From Guyanagaster necrorhizus (taxonomy: Eukaryota; Basidiomycota; Agaricomycetes; Agaricales; Physalacriaceae): a stretch of 16,989 nt of DNA. The stretch is taken from positions 136,092-153,080 of the forward strand of contig NW_025064947.1 in NCBI RefSeq assembly GCF_019112545.1, in the 5' to 3' direction. A program made the translations under genes and the position numbers. Below the pieces are notes generated by a model. The model saw only the letters and a list, made by a program, of their open reading frames with translations, was not told where the DNA came from and did not search any database. This document shows positions 8,896-16,989 of the stretch, one piece after another (position 1 is the first letter of the stretch; each line of letters starts with the position of its first letter).

Positions 8896-8985
8896 TGAAG
8901 AGGATCTGAGCATGCACAATGTGAAAATGGATACAGCAGAGCATTATCCACTGACCACACTCACACCAACACACACACAAAACTC
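8892..8985 (+). repeat. Left copy of a 94-bp direct repeat (CpG-decayed)
   Basis: Apart from scattered substitutions it matches 16896-16989 at a constant offset of 8004 bp, and identity is nearly complete over the last 55 bp. Several differences are CpG in the right copy and TpG or CpA here: acggat versus atggat, gcgtta versus gcatta. The match starts exactly where element A gag breaks off. Because the window ends inside the right copy, the true length is unknown. Confidence 0.9.
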
Positions 8986-10640
8986 TTAGTTTGTGAGGGG
9001 ATTATAATGTGATAAAAGTAGTATTCAACAAATATAATTGTCTTCATTAATGAGATCACAGTGCACAAACAGTAATAGTGCACTTACAACAGTCCAAGAT
9101 CTCTCTAAGTCTCAAAGCTTTTTGTTTATCAGAACAAGAGGTGGCAACAGGTGTTGCCAGGCCTCAAAGCAAAGGGCACTGCAGCTCAATACAATATGCT
9201 GAAACACTCTCACAAAACTCTGCAAATAGTCCCAAGCACAGCTCAGGTCAACTCAAATCCCTAACACACACACAATACATGATTCAAAGCCTCACACTCT
9301 AAGCAAAAACCAATCACAAACATGTCCACAAGTGCCAAAGAGCACAGATCTCTGTTCACAAGTTTCTAAACTGATCATAGACCCACAGGATTCAAACCTA
9401 TGCAATCCAGAGACACACAATACAATAAAACACCATCTGACAGACCAAAGGGTTTGAACCTCTGCCACCTATAGTGCTGCACATCACAAATACCTCAAAA
9501 ACTCAAGATGATGCCCTTTAGACACCACTCTCTTATTCTCAGGTTAGAGCATGATCCAAAATCTCTTATCAAACTGGGCTCAAGTCCTTTGCAAGCTTCA
9601 ATGCCTCACTTAGTTCTCACAGCTCTCTCAAGGATATTCAATAATACATTTATTCTCTTGCCTGAAGTTACAAACACAAACTCAGAGCTAGAGTGCAAGG
9701 CTTTCTGTGTCCAATACACCACAACTGTGAGGGTCAGAAACTCATATTCTACTCATACAATGTGGTATTTAAATACTCTACTATGGTACTTACTAATACA
9801 ATCTTACTATGGTATCTTCAAAGCACAGGACTCTGTGCTGGATCCCATGGGTATTATTCATGCACATATCGCAGTTGCCATGCTTATTCCCTTCCAGGCT
9901 AGGACTGTGCAATGTTTCCTCACTAGCTGACCTCAGCTAGCTGGCCTAGCCCAGTCTGCTCACTTTCTTCTTGCCTTGATGATACATCTCTGACAGCAGT
10001 AAACTGTTCTGGACCCCTGGAGTTATCTCTCATGTCTTGAGTCAGCCACAGTAGTTATGTTCTTCTTTTCCAGTGTTTCAACATTCTCTCTAGCTCATAA
10101 AATGCACTGCTCCTGGCCTGACATGCATTAATTAACTTATCCAATATAGTATGTGTCATACTGCAGTACAATATGGAGTCCCTTGCTGTGTTAAGCATGC
10201 TAAGGCATAGTAAGTATGTGTGCAAGTCTCTGAGCAGTACACATGCTATTCATCTCTGAGGGTAGTATCTCTCTATATATTCCTTTGTTGCCATCATGTC
10301 ATTTCTCTGTTCAGCACCCAGTTATTCAGATACCTTTCTTTGGATCTCAGTTCCCTGTTCTAAAGCATGTTCCATCAGTACATCATTGATCAATGTGATC
10401 AGGATTGCCAATCATATTTTGATCATATTCTTTTTATTTTTAGCATGCCTTCTTGTAATAGTATTGGCATATTTAGGGCCAAGTGCTGGGATCTCACATG
10501 CAGTCTAACTCTTCTGGTATTAGTCTGCTACTAGGCCATGCACTCTGCTCCTTGTTACTTCAGTTTAGCCTTTTGATGGCTAGGTTTCTGTGTGCTCTTA
10601 CTCTATTCTCAGTTACCTGCTTACTGGACTGAAATGCAGT
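8986..10640. other. Unassigned decayed stretch between elements A and B
   Basis: I recognise no protein in any frame. The stretch is CpG-depleted (one CpG, at about 9869) and rich in CA/TG. Contents: a hairpin at 9142-9159, two minus-strand matches to the tRNA B-box type GGTTCRANNCC (9398-9388 reading GGTTTGAATCC, 9460-9450 reading GGTTCAAACCC), a short repeat of tactatggta near 9780 and 9806, and an open frame at 9508-9930 without familiar motifs. It may continue the sequence that lies right of the window edge, since its first 94 bp match there. It replaces the missing gag N-terminus and 5' LTR of A and about 170 residues of B integrase. Confidence 0.55.
9142..9159. repeat. Short perfect hairpin
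   Basis: TGGCAACA, two bases, then TGTTGCCA: an 8-bp inverted repeat, extendable by GAGG...CCTC beyond a small asymmetry. The function is unknown; it is notable only because it survives in decayed DNA. Confidence 0.6.
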
Positions 10641-11096
10641 CCATATATTCTTAATTTTTGCAATTTTACATGCCTGAACATGGAGAGGGCATGTCAATGC
10701 CCTAAATGAAAACTTGCCTACAAACAAACAGGACCCTTTCCTGTCCTCACTAAGATTAGCAACTCCACTTATAAGTTATAACTTCCAATCAACTGGAAGA
10801 TTCAAGATGTCTTTAATGAGATATTATTAACCCTGTACATCACATCTGCATTCTCTAATCAGAAATGCCCATCTCTGCCACCACCCAATCTAATCAATGA
10901 CAAGGAAAACTACAAAGTCAATCAAGTACTCAATCATAAACTCAGAAAGGTCAAGGCTTATAACAGTGGCACTCACATAAATGTCGACTACTTGGTTAGC
11001 TGGAAGAGCTACAGCTCTGAATCTAACCAATGGGTAAATGAACAACATATGAATGCAGTGGATGTGATACATGATTATGAGTTATTCCTTGAATAA
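10641..11096 (+). pseudogene. Element B, right part: integrase C-terminus and chromodomain
   Basis: Plus-strand reading gives KLAYKQTGPFPVLTKI and, after a TAA in place of Gln, LPINWKIQDVFNEILL, the usual GPF...NWKIHDVFN part of a Gypsy integrase C-terminus. The chromodomain follows: VDYLVSWKSYSSESNQW with the final helix AVDVIHDYELFLE and TAA at 11094-11096. It parallels the element A end residue for residue over long stretches (LINDKENYKVNQVLNHKL versus LINDKEHYKIDQVLNHKL). It continues the integrase that stops at 3911, minus about 170 residues. It is in the same orientation as the left part and is followed directly by a polypurine tract and LTR, so it is the native 3' end of B. Confidence 0.85.
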
Positions 11097-11119
11097 ACCA
11101 TCAGGATGATGGTCTTAAT

Positions 11120-11126
11120 GAGGGGG
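11120..11126 (+). other. Polypurine tract of element B
   Basis: GAGGGGG followed by TAA and the LTR start at 11130, the same layout as in element A. Confidence 0.7.
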
Positions 11127-11129
11127 TAA

Positions 11130-11600
11130 TGTTATGATTTTTTCCTATTTTTATCTTTTATTTGAGGGATTAACCCCTATCCTTGCTTAGTCAGAGCATC
11201 TAACCAGCGCTTAGGACTGTGGGACCAGGTTTTGGTCAGCACAACACATCCAGTTAGTCATTGTCCTTCAATGCAATGGTAACCACTCAATGACAGACAA
11301 TACTCTTTTGTAGGTAGCTTCACAACACTGGACAAAATGCTCTATAGTGCCAGGACACACAATAAGGTAGTTATATCTTTAGTATGGACAATGACTGGTA
11401 TATATATAGTGTAGCTCTTACTGTAGTAATCCCAGCTTTGAGCTAAAGTTTATTCTTCACCATCTTATCTCAAGCCAGTCAAAAGGCCTTGAGACATAAA
11501 GCCAAGCAAACACAAAGAAGTGGACTCTGACATGACTGCCTAAACATGAAGCAGCATCAGTTTATCATGTGTTTAGATCATATGTCATTTGGGCTTAACA
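11130..11600 (+). repeat. 3' LTR of element B (471 bp)
   Basis: It begins TGTTATGATT and ends GGGCTTAACA. A TATA-like TATATATA is at about 11399-11408. The 22-bp block at 11434-11455, identical to the complement of 4060-4081, lies 26 bp beyond it. Overall it is diverged from the element A LTR, so identity of these blocks stands out. Beyond 11600 the sequence enters a decayed Mutator-like transposase. Confidence 0.85.
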
Positions 11601-11689
11601 TAGTCCCTACAAGGTATATATATACAGACAGTATGAAGTATAGGGAGTCTGAAAGTGAAATATAGATAAGCAGGTGGAAAAGAATTGGG

Positions 11690-12979
11690 TGTACATATCT
11701 CATTCAACAATTTACTGTGGTTCACTAAAATTGACAACCCATGAGAAAAAATATGAGTATACATTATATATTCTAAGTATTAGCATATAAAAGATTTGAT
11801 GTACACCTGGAAACATCTCATAATGGATTTCCACCTTCTTTATAATAGCAAATTTAGCAATTAACTTCAAAACTCCCTTAAAATGATAGTGATAATATTC
11901 TGCTGATGTACCATTGGAAACTATAAAAAGACCAGGAACTCAGAATTCCAAGATATCATTGAACACTGAGGTCACAATAAGGAGATACTGCCCAATCATC
12001 CAGTCTTCCTATGCTGTATCTGATAGGAATCCACTGAGAGGATCCTTATGAAGATTGTAGATATCTTAAATGAGCATATCTTTCATCCATGTTCTCTGAA
12101 TAGAAATAATTGTTATGTCACTGCCATTCTGATAAGTTTACATAATACCAGGATCATTATGCTGCCAGTCAGAGAACTGAGTGAGGTATCAGATGCCACT
12201 TTCAGCCATTGTCCTAGCCTTTACTTGACAACATTCATATTTAATCTGGTCTGGATGTCAAGTAGCTTGGGAAATATCTGCAGCATCACAGCCATATCTA
12301 TTCAACCATGAAGGTTCTAACATGAGCATCACAGAACCTAGCTTCAGATGTGATTCTACAAGCTCACAGAATTCTGCCTTCTCTGTACATGGCATGTTTA
12401 AGACATAGCTGAAGTGGCAATAGCTGTGAGGCTCTCTATTGATATATTGGTATTCTGCTTTTCATTGTATAAGATACAATCTTGACACATAATAAAAGTA
12501 CATTAGCTCTGAGCTGCAGATTCCTTGATCTGCTGCTTATGACCTTGGAATGTAACTTGGAAATGATAACCAGCAGAACAGGCAGGATTGTCACATCTGA
12601 GGATTCTTAGACATCATTTGTTACTGATTTTTCTATCATTCACAGTAGATGAGGCTTTAGGTCCATCAATATCACCACTGTTGTTTTTGGTGGACCAATG
12701 AACCATCAAATTCTTAGTCTCATGAAAGTCCTTAGCTGAGATATTAAGTGCAAGTCTATCTGAAGGCAAGCTGTTCCAGCCACCCTCAATTTGTTTCAGA
12801 GACATAAAGACAACTTCTTCATTGATTTCTCATCTGGCTTCTAGTTGTGGGGAATTCTCAATAGGACAATAGACAGTTAATGGTATTAGATCAGACAGAT
12901 TGAGTGGCTGCCAACAAGTAAAATTGTGATTCTCATTTGTTATCAAAGGATTTGGATTTAGCTTTAGCTTCATTGTCAT
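11690..12979 (-). pseudogene. Decayed Mutator-like (MULE) transposase of basidiomycete type
   Basis: From ATG at 12979 the minus strand reads MTMKLKLNPNPLITNENHNF, then ...DLIPLTVYCP, GGWNSLPSDRLALNISAKDF, and after stops RILRCDNPACSAGYHFQ, a Cys-pair region like the GCM/WRKY-type zinc module of this family. A second readable block (about 12300-11830) gives DITIISIQRTWMKDM, then DWMIGQYLLIVTSVFNDI, VPGLFIVSNGTSAEYYHYHF and KGVLKLIAKFAIIKKVEI; VVNFSEPQ appears near 11730. The last blocks match the MULE DDE-transposase layout (VPVL..W.NG...HY..HF, then V.DFS..QR). Stops in the second block are mostly TGA/TAA where Arg or Gln would fit. It is truncated near the LTR of B. The assignment rests on remembered family motifs, without alignment. 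Confidence 0.65.
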
Positions 12980-14204
12980 AGCAGTTTTTGTAGTCTATAG
13001 TTGAGATTGAGAGGCAGCATTAGTCTAAGACAGAATATTTATAGTATTTTTTTGACAAGGTGTTGTATTCTGCTCAATCAGAATATAACATCTGTTCTTG
13101 AGATGACAAGAAACAATAGGCACTGCAGGATAAGAAAGCACTTGTAGAATAAGTATGAATGATATATTCATTCATCTGAGATCAATGAGTGCTTTGATTT
13201 GACCTGAAAAAGAGAATAAGTTCTCAAGCATATCATAGATCATGTCACTAATGCACCATCAGATTCAAATAGGGAATTAACCCATCCATATTTATAAGAG
13301 ATGTCAGCTCCATATATGCTGATACTTGTTTAGTGTCACTTTTGTTGGGCTTTATTTGATCAGTACAATGATGCATGGGGACTTGGGCATCATTGGCAAG
13401 TAGCCACCTTGCCAACATGCATGCAAGGTGCTTCTATCAAATAAAGTAAGCCTCAGGCAGCAAGGTGTTGTAGAAGTGCTGACTCACTAGCATGTAGACA
13501 AGAGAAATGGCATCTCTGAAAGAGGGAGAAAGTGTGAGAGAAGAATAGTATTAGTGCATTAAGGAGAGCTGCTTTTATTTTCAGACTTTCCATTAGCAAT
13601 ATATGCTAGATAAGTTCAAACAAAAACATTATTGTAACAAAGTAATTAAGACCTAGTATGAAACAATAAGAATAGATGTGAAAGACAATAGTAGCAAGAA
13701 CATACAAAAGTCAATGTATGTGCCTCATTCAGAAGCTTCAAACAAGTTGTTGTTATAGGGCATAGATTGTTGTATTGGCTGTGGCAATGCCTAGCAACAG
13801 AAATGACAAGAATGAGAAAAAAGACAAGAAAATGTATGTCTGTAATACATGCAATATCAGTTTTCTTCCTTCTAGTTTTCTGCATTTGGAACAGAAAATT
13901 GCACACAGAGCATGAACAGGCCAAAAATTAGATCTAATATCAGATTATCCAAACTGCATCCTAATCAGTCTTTGTGTCCTCATATACAGAGTGAGTCTCT
14001 GTATTATCATGGCATGGTTAATTTTGTGTTTGTGTGATGCATTCATGTCAAATCAATATGTGTGTACATGTGCATTATTGTGCATGCATGGGAAAAAATG
14101 CATTGATGTATCTGTTGCATGTGCATGCATGCTGATGGTGAATGTCATAGCACACTGTGATCCTGCAAAGACCTCTGAAAATGATCCCTTCTCTTGGAAT
14201 CTGA
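12980..14204. other. Unassigned CpG-free stretch upstream of the MULE
   Basis: No protein was recognised. It holds an 8-bp inverted repeat with a 5-nt centre at 13155-13175, the foldback at 13347-13452, and a direct repeat tgtgcatgcatg near 14080 and 14119. The open frames at 13646-13924 (minus) and 13991-14224 (plus) have odd composition and no motif. It could contain the terminal part of the MULE and the lost 5' end of the F-box-like gene. Confidence 0.5.
13347..13452. repeat. 106-bp imperfect foldback (MITE-like)
   Basis: The left arm starts gggctttatttgat (13347-13360) and the right arm ends atcaaataaagtaagcc (13436-13452). Inside, ttggcaag (13393-13400) pairs perfectly with cttgccaa (13408-13415) across seven bases, and atgcatg motifs pair between. 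The whole can fold into one long interrupted hairpin. It has no coding capacity. No clear target duplication is seen. Confidence 0.6.
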
Positions 14205-15557
14205 ATCAGGACAATTTGCAATAAACACTTTGATCATGAGATAGATCAGCCCACAGCACTTGAACATGAACTTTATCCTGCTCATTTGCAATGTGCTGAT
14301 CTGCACTATTGCATTGCTCTATGTTCCAGATATTCTGTGACTCCATCAGGTGAGACTCTCTTTGGCCTTAATTCCTGGATGCTGAATTTTCAGAAGTGTA
14401 AACAGTTTGATGCACTAATAAGGCTACCAATCATATAAAACAACACCCACAAGCTCTACATTCTGTCTAATGACTATCCTTTCCCCCTCAATGATATTGA
14501 TCTTGAACAGTGCATGTGGCACACATACTGACTGATGTCACAATGGCTCTCTGACTGTTCTATGTGACCCACAAGTGAGGCAATGTTGATGGACTCATCT
14601 GTATCAGAGATCAAATTTATCTCAGGGTGGTAGCACAAATGGCTGCTGACCATATCCAAGGGGCCACAGTCAGTCCTGATGATCTGAGACATCATGGAGG
14701 TGCACAAGTGCTTGAAATGGTCTCCACACTGGAACAACATTGGATTCAGGGATGTGACAGTTAAAGATAATCTGGAGTCTGAAGTCAGTGTTACAGTGTC
14801 ATTGTGAGCATCTGTCAATATGCTAAACAACCACTAATTTCTATAGATTGCAGATAATTGTGCTCCTGCACTTCAATGATGATGGAATATTTCATGAAAT
14901 CTACTTCATCAACATCAACCTCCACCTTGTCACCCTCCCTGTTGACATCTTAGCACTAACTGATCCCAGCTCCACTATGATCATCTACAACTGGAATACC
15001 AGCAAGTGCATACATCTTGACATTGCATGCACTGATTGCCTCCAAATCATTTAACCCCACCCATGGTCCTCATCCTGTGTGCCCAGGCCATCACTCTCTA
15101 CATCCTTCCATCATCCATGCTTGTCTCTAAATATTTATTTCACTGGGTCAATGGTGCCAGTGAAACCTCCACATCCATCCTTATCCACAATAACATGACC
15201 TCCTGGGGATCACAGCATGAATCCTTCCAGCACTACTCCCTATCATCCTTCCCACCAATGCTCATCAGTAAAACATCCTCCTTCCATCGATCTGCCTGAT
15301 GTCCTGACATCATCCTTGGCAAGCAGGCCACTGCGGTTTCACTACGCTCCCATCACCACAATCGGGAGGAGCAGGACAGTTATGGGACCCTCGTGGTTGC
15401 AGTCTTCTCTGGTCCGCTTAACCACACTGAGAATGTCTGTGTTCGCACGGTCTGCCAGAATAACCTTGACAATTGGATGGCGTTGTATTATGACGAGGAC
15501 CTTGGACGGGTCACGCTTGTAATGTGGTCTGGAATGATTACCATTGTTCACCTGTAG
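14205..15557 (+). pseudogene. F-box-like agaric protein (WD/beta-propeller-like C-terminus), 5' part decayed
   Basis: Readable blocks in order: TALEHELYPAHLQCADLHYC, SWMLNFQKCKQFDALIRLPI, DYPFPLNDIDLEQC, EAMLMDSSVSEIKFISGW, FRDVTVKDNLESEVSVTV; then after an apparent intron QIIVLLHFNDDGIFHEIY and MIIYNWNTSKCIHLDI; then, shifted by one frame near 15036-15054, MVLILCAQAITLYILP; finally CPDIILGKQATAVSL, VVAVFSGPLNHTENV, NWMALYYDEDLGRVTL and MITIVHL with TAG at 15555-15557. The order and phrases (I.NW.., LGK..TAVW, FPGPLNP, NW.SLDYDEDLGRIALG) are those of large agaric F-box protein families, as I remember them; the F-box itself is not recognised. Stops and the frameshift all lie left of 15300. From 15300 the frame is intact and CpG is normal. 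Substrate-adaptor function is family inference. Confidence 0.6.
14804..14846 (+). other. Candidate intron in the F-box-like pseudogene
   Basis: GTGAGC at 14804 and ACTAATTTCTATAG ending at 14846 give a 43-nt intron with a branch-like ACTAAT. Removing it joins ...VSVTVSL to LQIIVLLHFNDD in frame and skips the TGA at 14805-14807. This supports a gene origin rather than a processed copy. Confidence 0.6.
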
Positions 15558-16643
15558 CCGAAATATATCTCTGTGAGTACTATCGTGTCTGCTACACAAT
15601 TATCTTTTTCTACTGTGCATCCCTTGTCAGTCTTTACTCAGAGTACTCTATATGTTGATTCCATTCTCTCCATGACAGCTCATTGTACAATTGCTACATC
15701 GTATTCCTCTACATCTGGATTTAGAAGAACTGATGAGGCCCTTGCAGATTAGCTTCGGAACCTATGCTTTTCCTCATTCATCTCATATAGCAGGTATCAG
15801 TCAGTTCCTGTTTGCAAAGGTATTGTTTTGGAACGGTAGCTATATGAGGAGCATTATGATTTGGGAAAACTATATGAATATGGACATCAGAGATGTACAC
15901 ATTCACTGGGACCAATTCAACGAACCATGATTCAGATTCAGTGTGAGCCAAGTCGATCCCAGTCGATTGTTTATCGTTGAGAATGGAGGCCGCAAGCAAG
16001 CACAGTGCAAAAGAACAAACCAAGGAATAGTCTGGGAAGGAATGCGACCGCATCGTCGAATTCATTTTTCAGGGCCTTTAATTTCAGTGGTTTGTTTTGC
16101 ATGACATAGAACATGCAACAATGGACTGTTTTATTCTCGCTATCAGAATACAAATAACCTCTTTCTTTTTGTGGTAGGACTTAGTTGGCATATCTTAACA
16201 TTCATCCATACCCTTCAGCGTCATCGCTCAGACCGGCCTTAGATGCTGGCACTCCTCAAATGGTACAAATGGATTACCTTTAATCATATGATTTCTTCCA
16301 GTGGATAATCACTCATCCATTGGATCTGGATGGGTTTTGCTCTAGTTTCCCTACTGTCCTTCTGGTTAGGCTTTCGCTGATGTGTTTCCCAAGACTTGGG
16401 GTCAGAGCACTTTATTTCTTTTAATAAAAAAAAGGTATGATCCCAAGCATCTTCTCCGACATTGTTCCTCAACGCCAGCTGCCAAAGCAATGGTTTACAT
16501 ACCCACACTATATTGACTTACAGGCCCATGCCTTTTCTACATATAGGACTTCTTCTATCAAAGCCTTCAGTCGATCCATCACACTAGTAATTCATTTCAG
16601 TGTGGTGGAAGGCAGGTCTTTCTATCGAATAAGGAGATTTACC
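15558..16643. other. Normal-composition intergenic stretch, nothing recognised
   Basis: CpG is ordinary here, so this is probably host DNA outside the repeat island. No familiar protein is seen. A minus-strand open frame 16065-15778 has a hydrophobic stretch near its N-terminus (SLVCSFALCLLAASI), and a plus-strand frame 15691-15930 overlaps it; neither has supporting motifs. TAATAAAAAAAAGG at about 16423-16436 could be poly(A)-signal-like. Confidence 0.45.
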
Positions 16644-16989
16644 ATGTCGCAAGATAAAAACATCATCACAGGCACTGGAGGAGCCCCCGGCGGGGCCGTA
16701 ACCTTCTGTCATATCACCAGTGTTCGTGAACAAGATCGGTTTGTGCACGACAGCGGTACCTTCGAATCAATTAGATAGCCGGATATGATTTAGAGGTGAA
16801 ATATCGACGTGTCGCATTGACAATCTCAGGAGGACCACATGCACATCCCCTGCTCACACTACTATGGCGACGTGGCTACTCTCACTACAACTCAGCCGCT
16901 GAAGAGTACCTGAGTGCGCGCAAGGTGAAAACGGATACAGCAGAGCGTTATCCACTGACCACACTCACACCAACACACACACAAAACTC
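16644..16989 (+). CDS. Possible two-exon gene of unknown function, cut by the right edge
   Basis: The ATG at 16644 has a favourable context (accATGt). Exon 1 reads MSQDKNIITGTGGAPGGAVT and ends after FCHITS at 16721. A 53-nt intron (16722-16774) begins GTTCGT and ends AATTAG, typical for basidiomycetes. Exon 2 opens in frame with IAGYDLEVKYRRVALTISGG, then PHAHPLLTLLWRRGYSHY and AEEYLSARKVKTDTAERYP, and is open to the edge. I do not recognise the protein. Part of exon 2 (16896-16989) is duplicated in decayed form at 8892-8985. The low-complexity Thr/His tail (CA-rich repeats) makes the last residues doubtful, and the open frame could be chance. If real it is an N-terminal fragment. Confidence 0.4.
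16896..16989 (+). repeat. Right copy of the 94-bp direct repeat (CpG-intact), cut by the edge
   Basis: It matches 8892-8985 at an offset of 8004. This copy keeps CpG (gcgcgc, acgga, gcgtt) where the left copy has TpG or CpA. It lies in normal-composition DNA. Homology starts near tgaagag; sequence to the left is unrelated to that left of the other copy, so a true boundary of a mobile or duplicated unit lies here. Confidence 0.9.

Larger units (their letters stand above)
2875..15287. other. CpG-depleted domain of 12.4 kb
   Basis: By eye I find only eight CpG in this stretch (near 5566, 5651, 5715, 6528, 6787, 9869, 10984 and 11209), where a few hundred would be expected from its base content. 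TpG and CpA are abundant. The left limit coincides with the outer end of the element 1 LTR (last CpG at about 2866) and the right limit falls inside the F-box-like gene (first CpG at about 15288). All reading frames inside are decayed, with many TGA stops where the families normally have Arg. This fits deamination of methylated CpG or a RIP-like process. Confidence 0.9.

Noticed and set aside
8905..8960. tRNA-like sequence on the minus strand (GGTCAGTGGATAAYGCTC)
   Set aside because: D-arm-like only; no anticodon stem or T-arm follows.
9380..9465. tRNA genes or SINE suggested by B-box-like GGTTCAAACCC and GGTTTGAATCC
   Set aside because: No matching A box or cloverleaf; kept only as a remark in the unassigned stretch.
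9508..9930. 140-codon plus-strand open frame
   Set aside because: No motif, no CpG, lies in decayed DNA; likely chance.
13991..14224. 77-codon Cys-rich plus-strand frame
   Set aside because: Composition follows repeated tgtgcatg words; it is in a different frame from the F-box-like remnant beside it.
15342..15599. 85-codon minus-strand frame with CpG-rich codons
   Set aside because: Antisense of the intact 3' end of the F-box-like gene, which ends with a natural stop and conserved phrases.
15778..16065. 95-codon minus-strand frame with a signal-like hydrophobic stretch
   Set aside because: No promoter, intron or motif support, and an equally long plus-strand frame overlaps it.

Overview
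The window looks like a transposon-rich interval of a filamentous fungus, most likely a basidiomycete (Agaricomycetes-type). This is inferred from chromodomain-carrying Ty3/Gypsy retrotransposons, a Mutator-like transposase of a type I associate with agarics, an F-box-like protein remnant of an agaric type, and introns of about 45-55 nt with GT...AG ends. There are no bacterial operons, rRNA or tRNA genes, or CRISPR arrays.

Layout. (1) 1-2874: the 5' portion of a CpG-rich, comparatively young Ty3/Gypsy element on the minus strand ('element 1'). It runs 5' LTR (2383-2874), putative primer-binding site (2370-2380), gag (2342-894, with two in-frame TGA codons), an apparent -1 frameshift signal (856-903), then pol starting with the protease and open to the left edge. 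(2) 2875-3914: decayed RNase H and integrase of an older plus-strand Gypsy element ('element B'), into which element 1 is inserted. (3) 3915-8895: a second decayed Gypsy element on the minus strand ('element A': 3' LTR, chromodomain, integrase, RNase H, RT, protease, partial gag), sitting in the integrase of B. (4) 8892-10640: a short segment shared with the extreme right end of the window, then an unidentified decayed stretch. (5) 10641-11600: the rest of B (integrase C-terminus, chromodomain, 3' LTR). (6) 11601-12979: a decayed minus-strand Mutator-like transposase. (7) 12980-14204: unassigned, with a 106-bp foldback. (8) 14205-15557: an F-box-like gene remnant, badly decayed at its 5' side and readable at its 3' side. 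(9) 15558-16989: normal-composition host DNA, ending in a possible two-exon gene cut by the window edge.

The strongest large-scale signal is compositional. From about 2875 to 15287 I find by eye only eight CpG dinucleotides in 12.4 kb, while both flanks have ordinary CpG content. The borders are the edge of element 1 on the left and the inside of the F-box-like gene on the right. This fits cytosine-methylation or RIP-like decay of a repeat island, with decay reaching into a neighbouring gene, followed by a later insertion of element 1.

The most specific mechanistic signals are in element 1. An 11-nt stretch at the expected transcription start can pair with a site 2 nt from the LTR end, as in Tf1-type self-primed reverse transcription. 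A heptamer, a 6-nt spacer and a perfect 9-bp stem at the gag stop are arranged like a -1 ribosomal frameshift signal.
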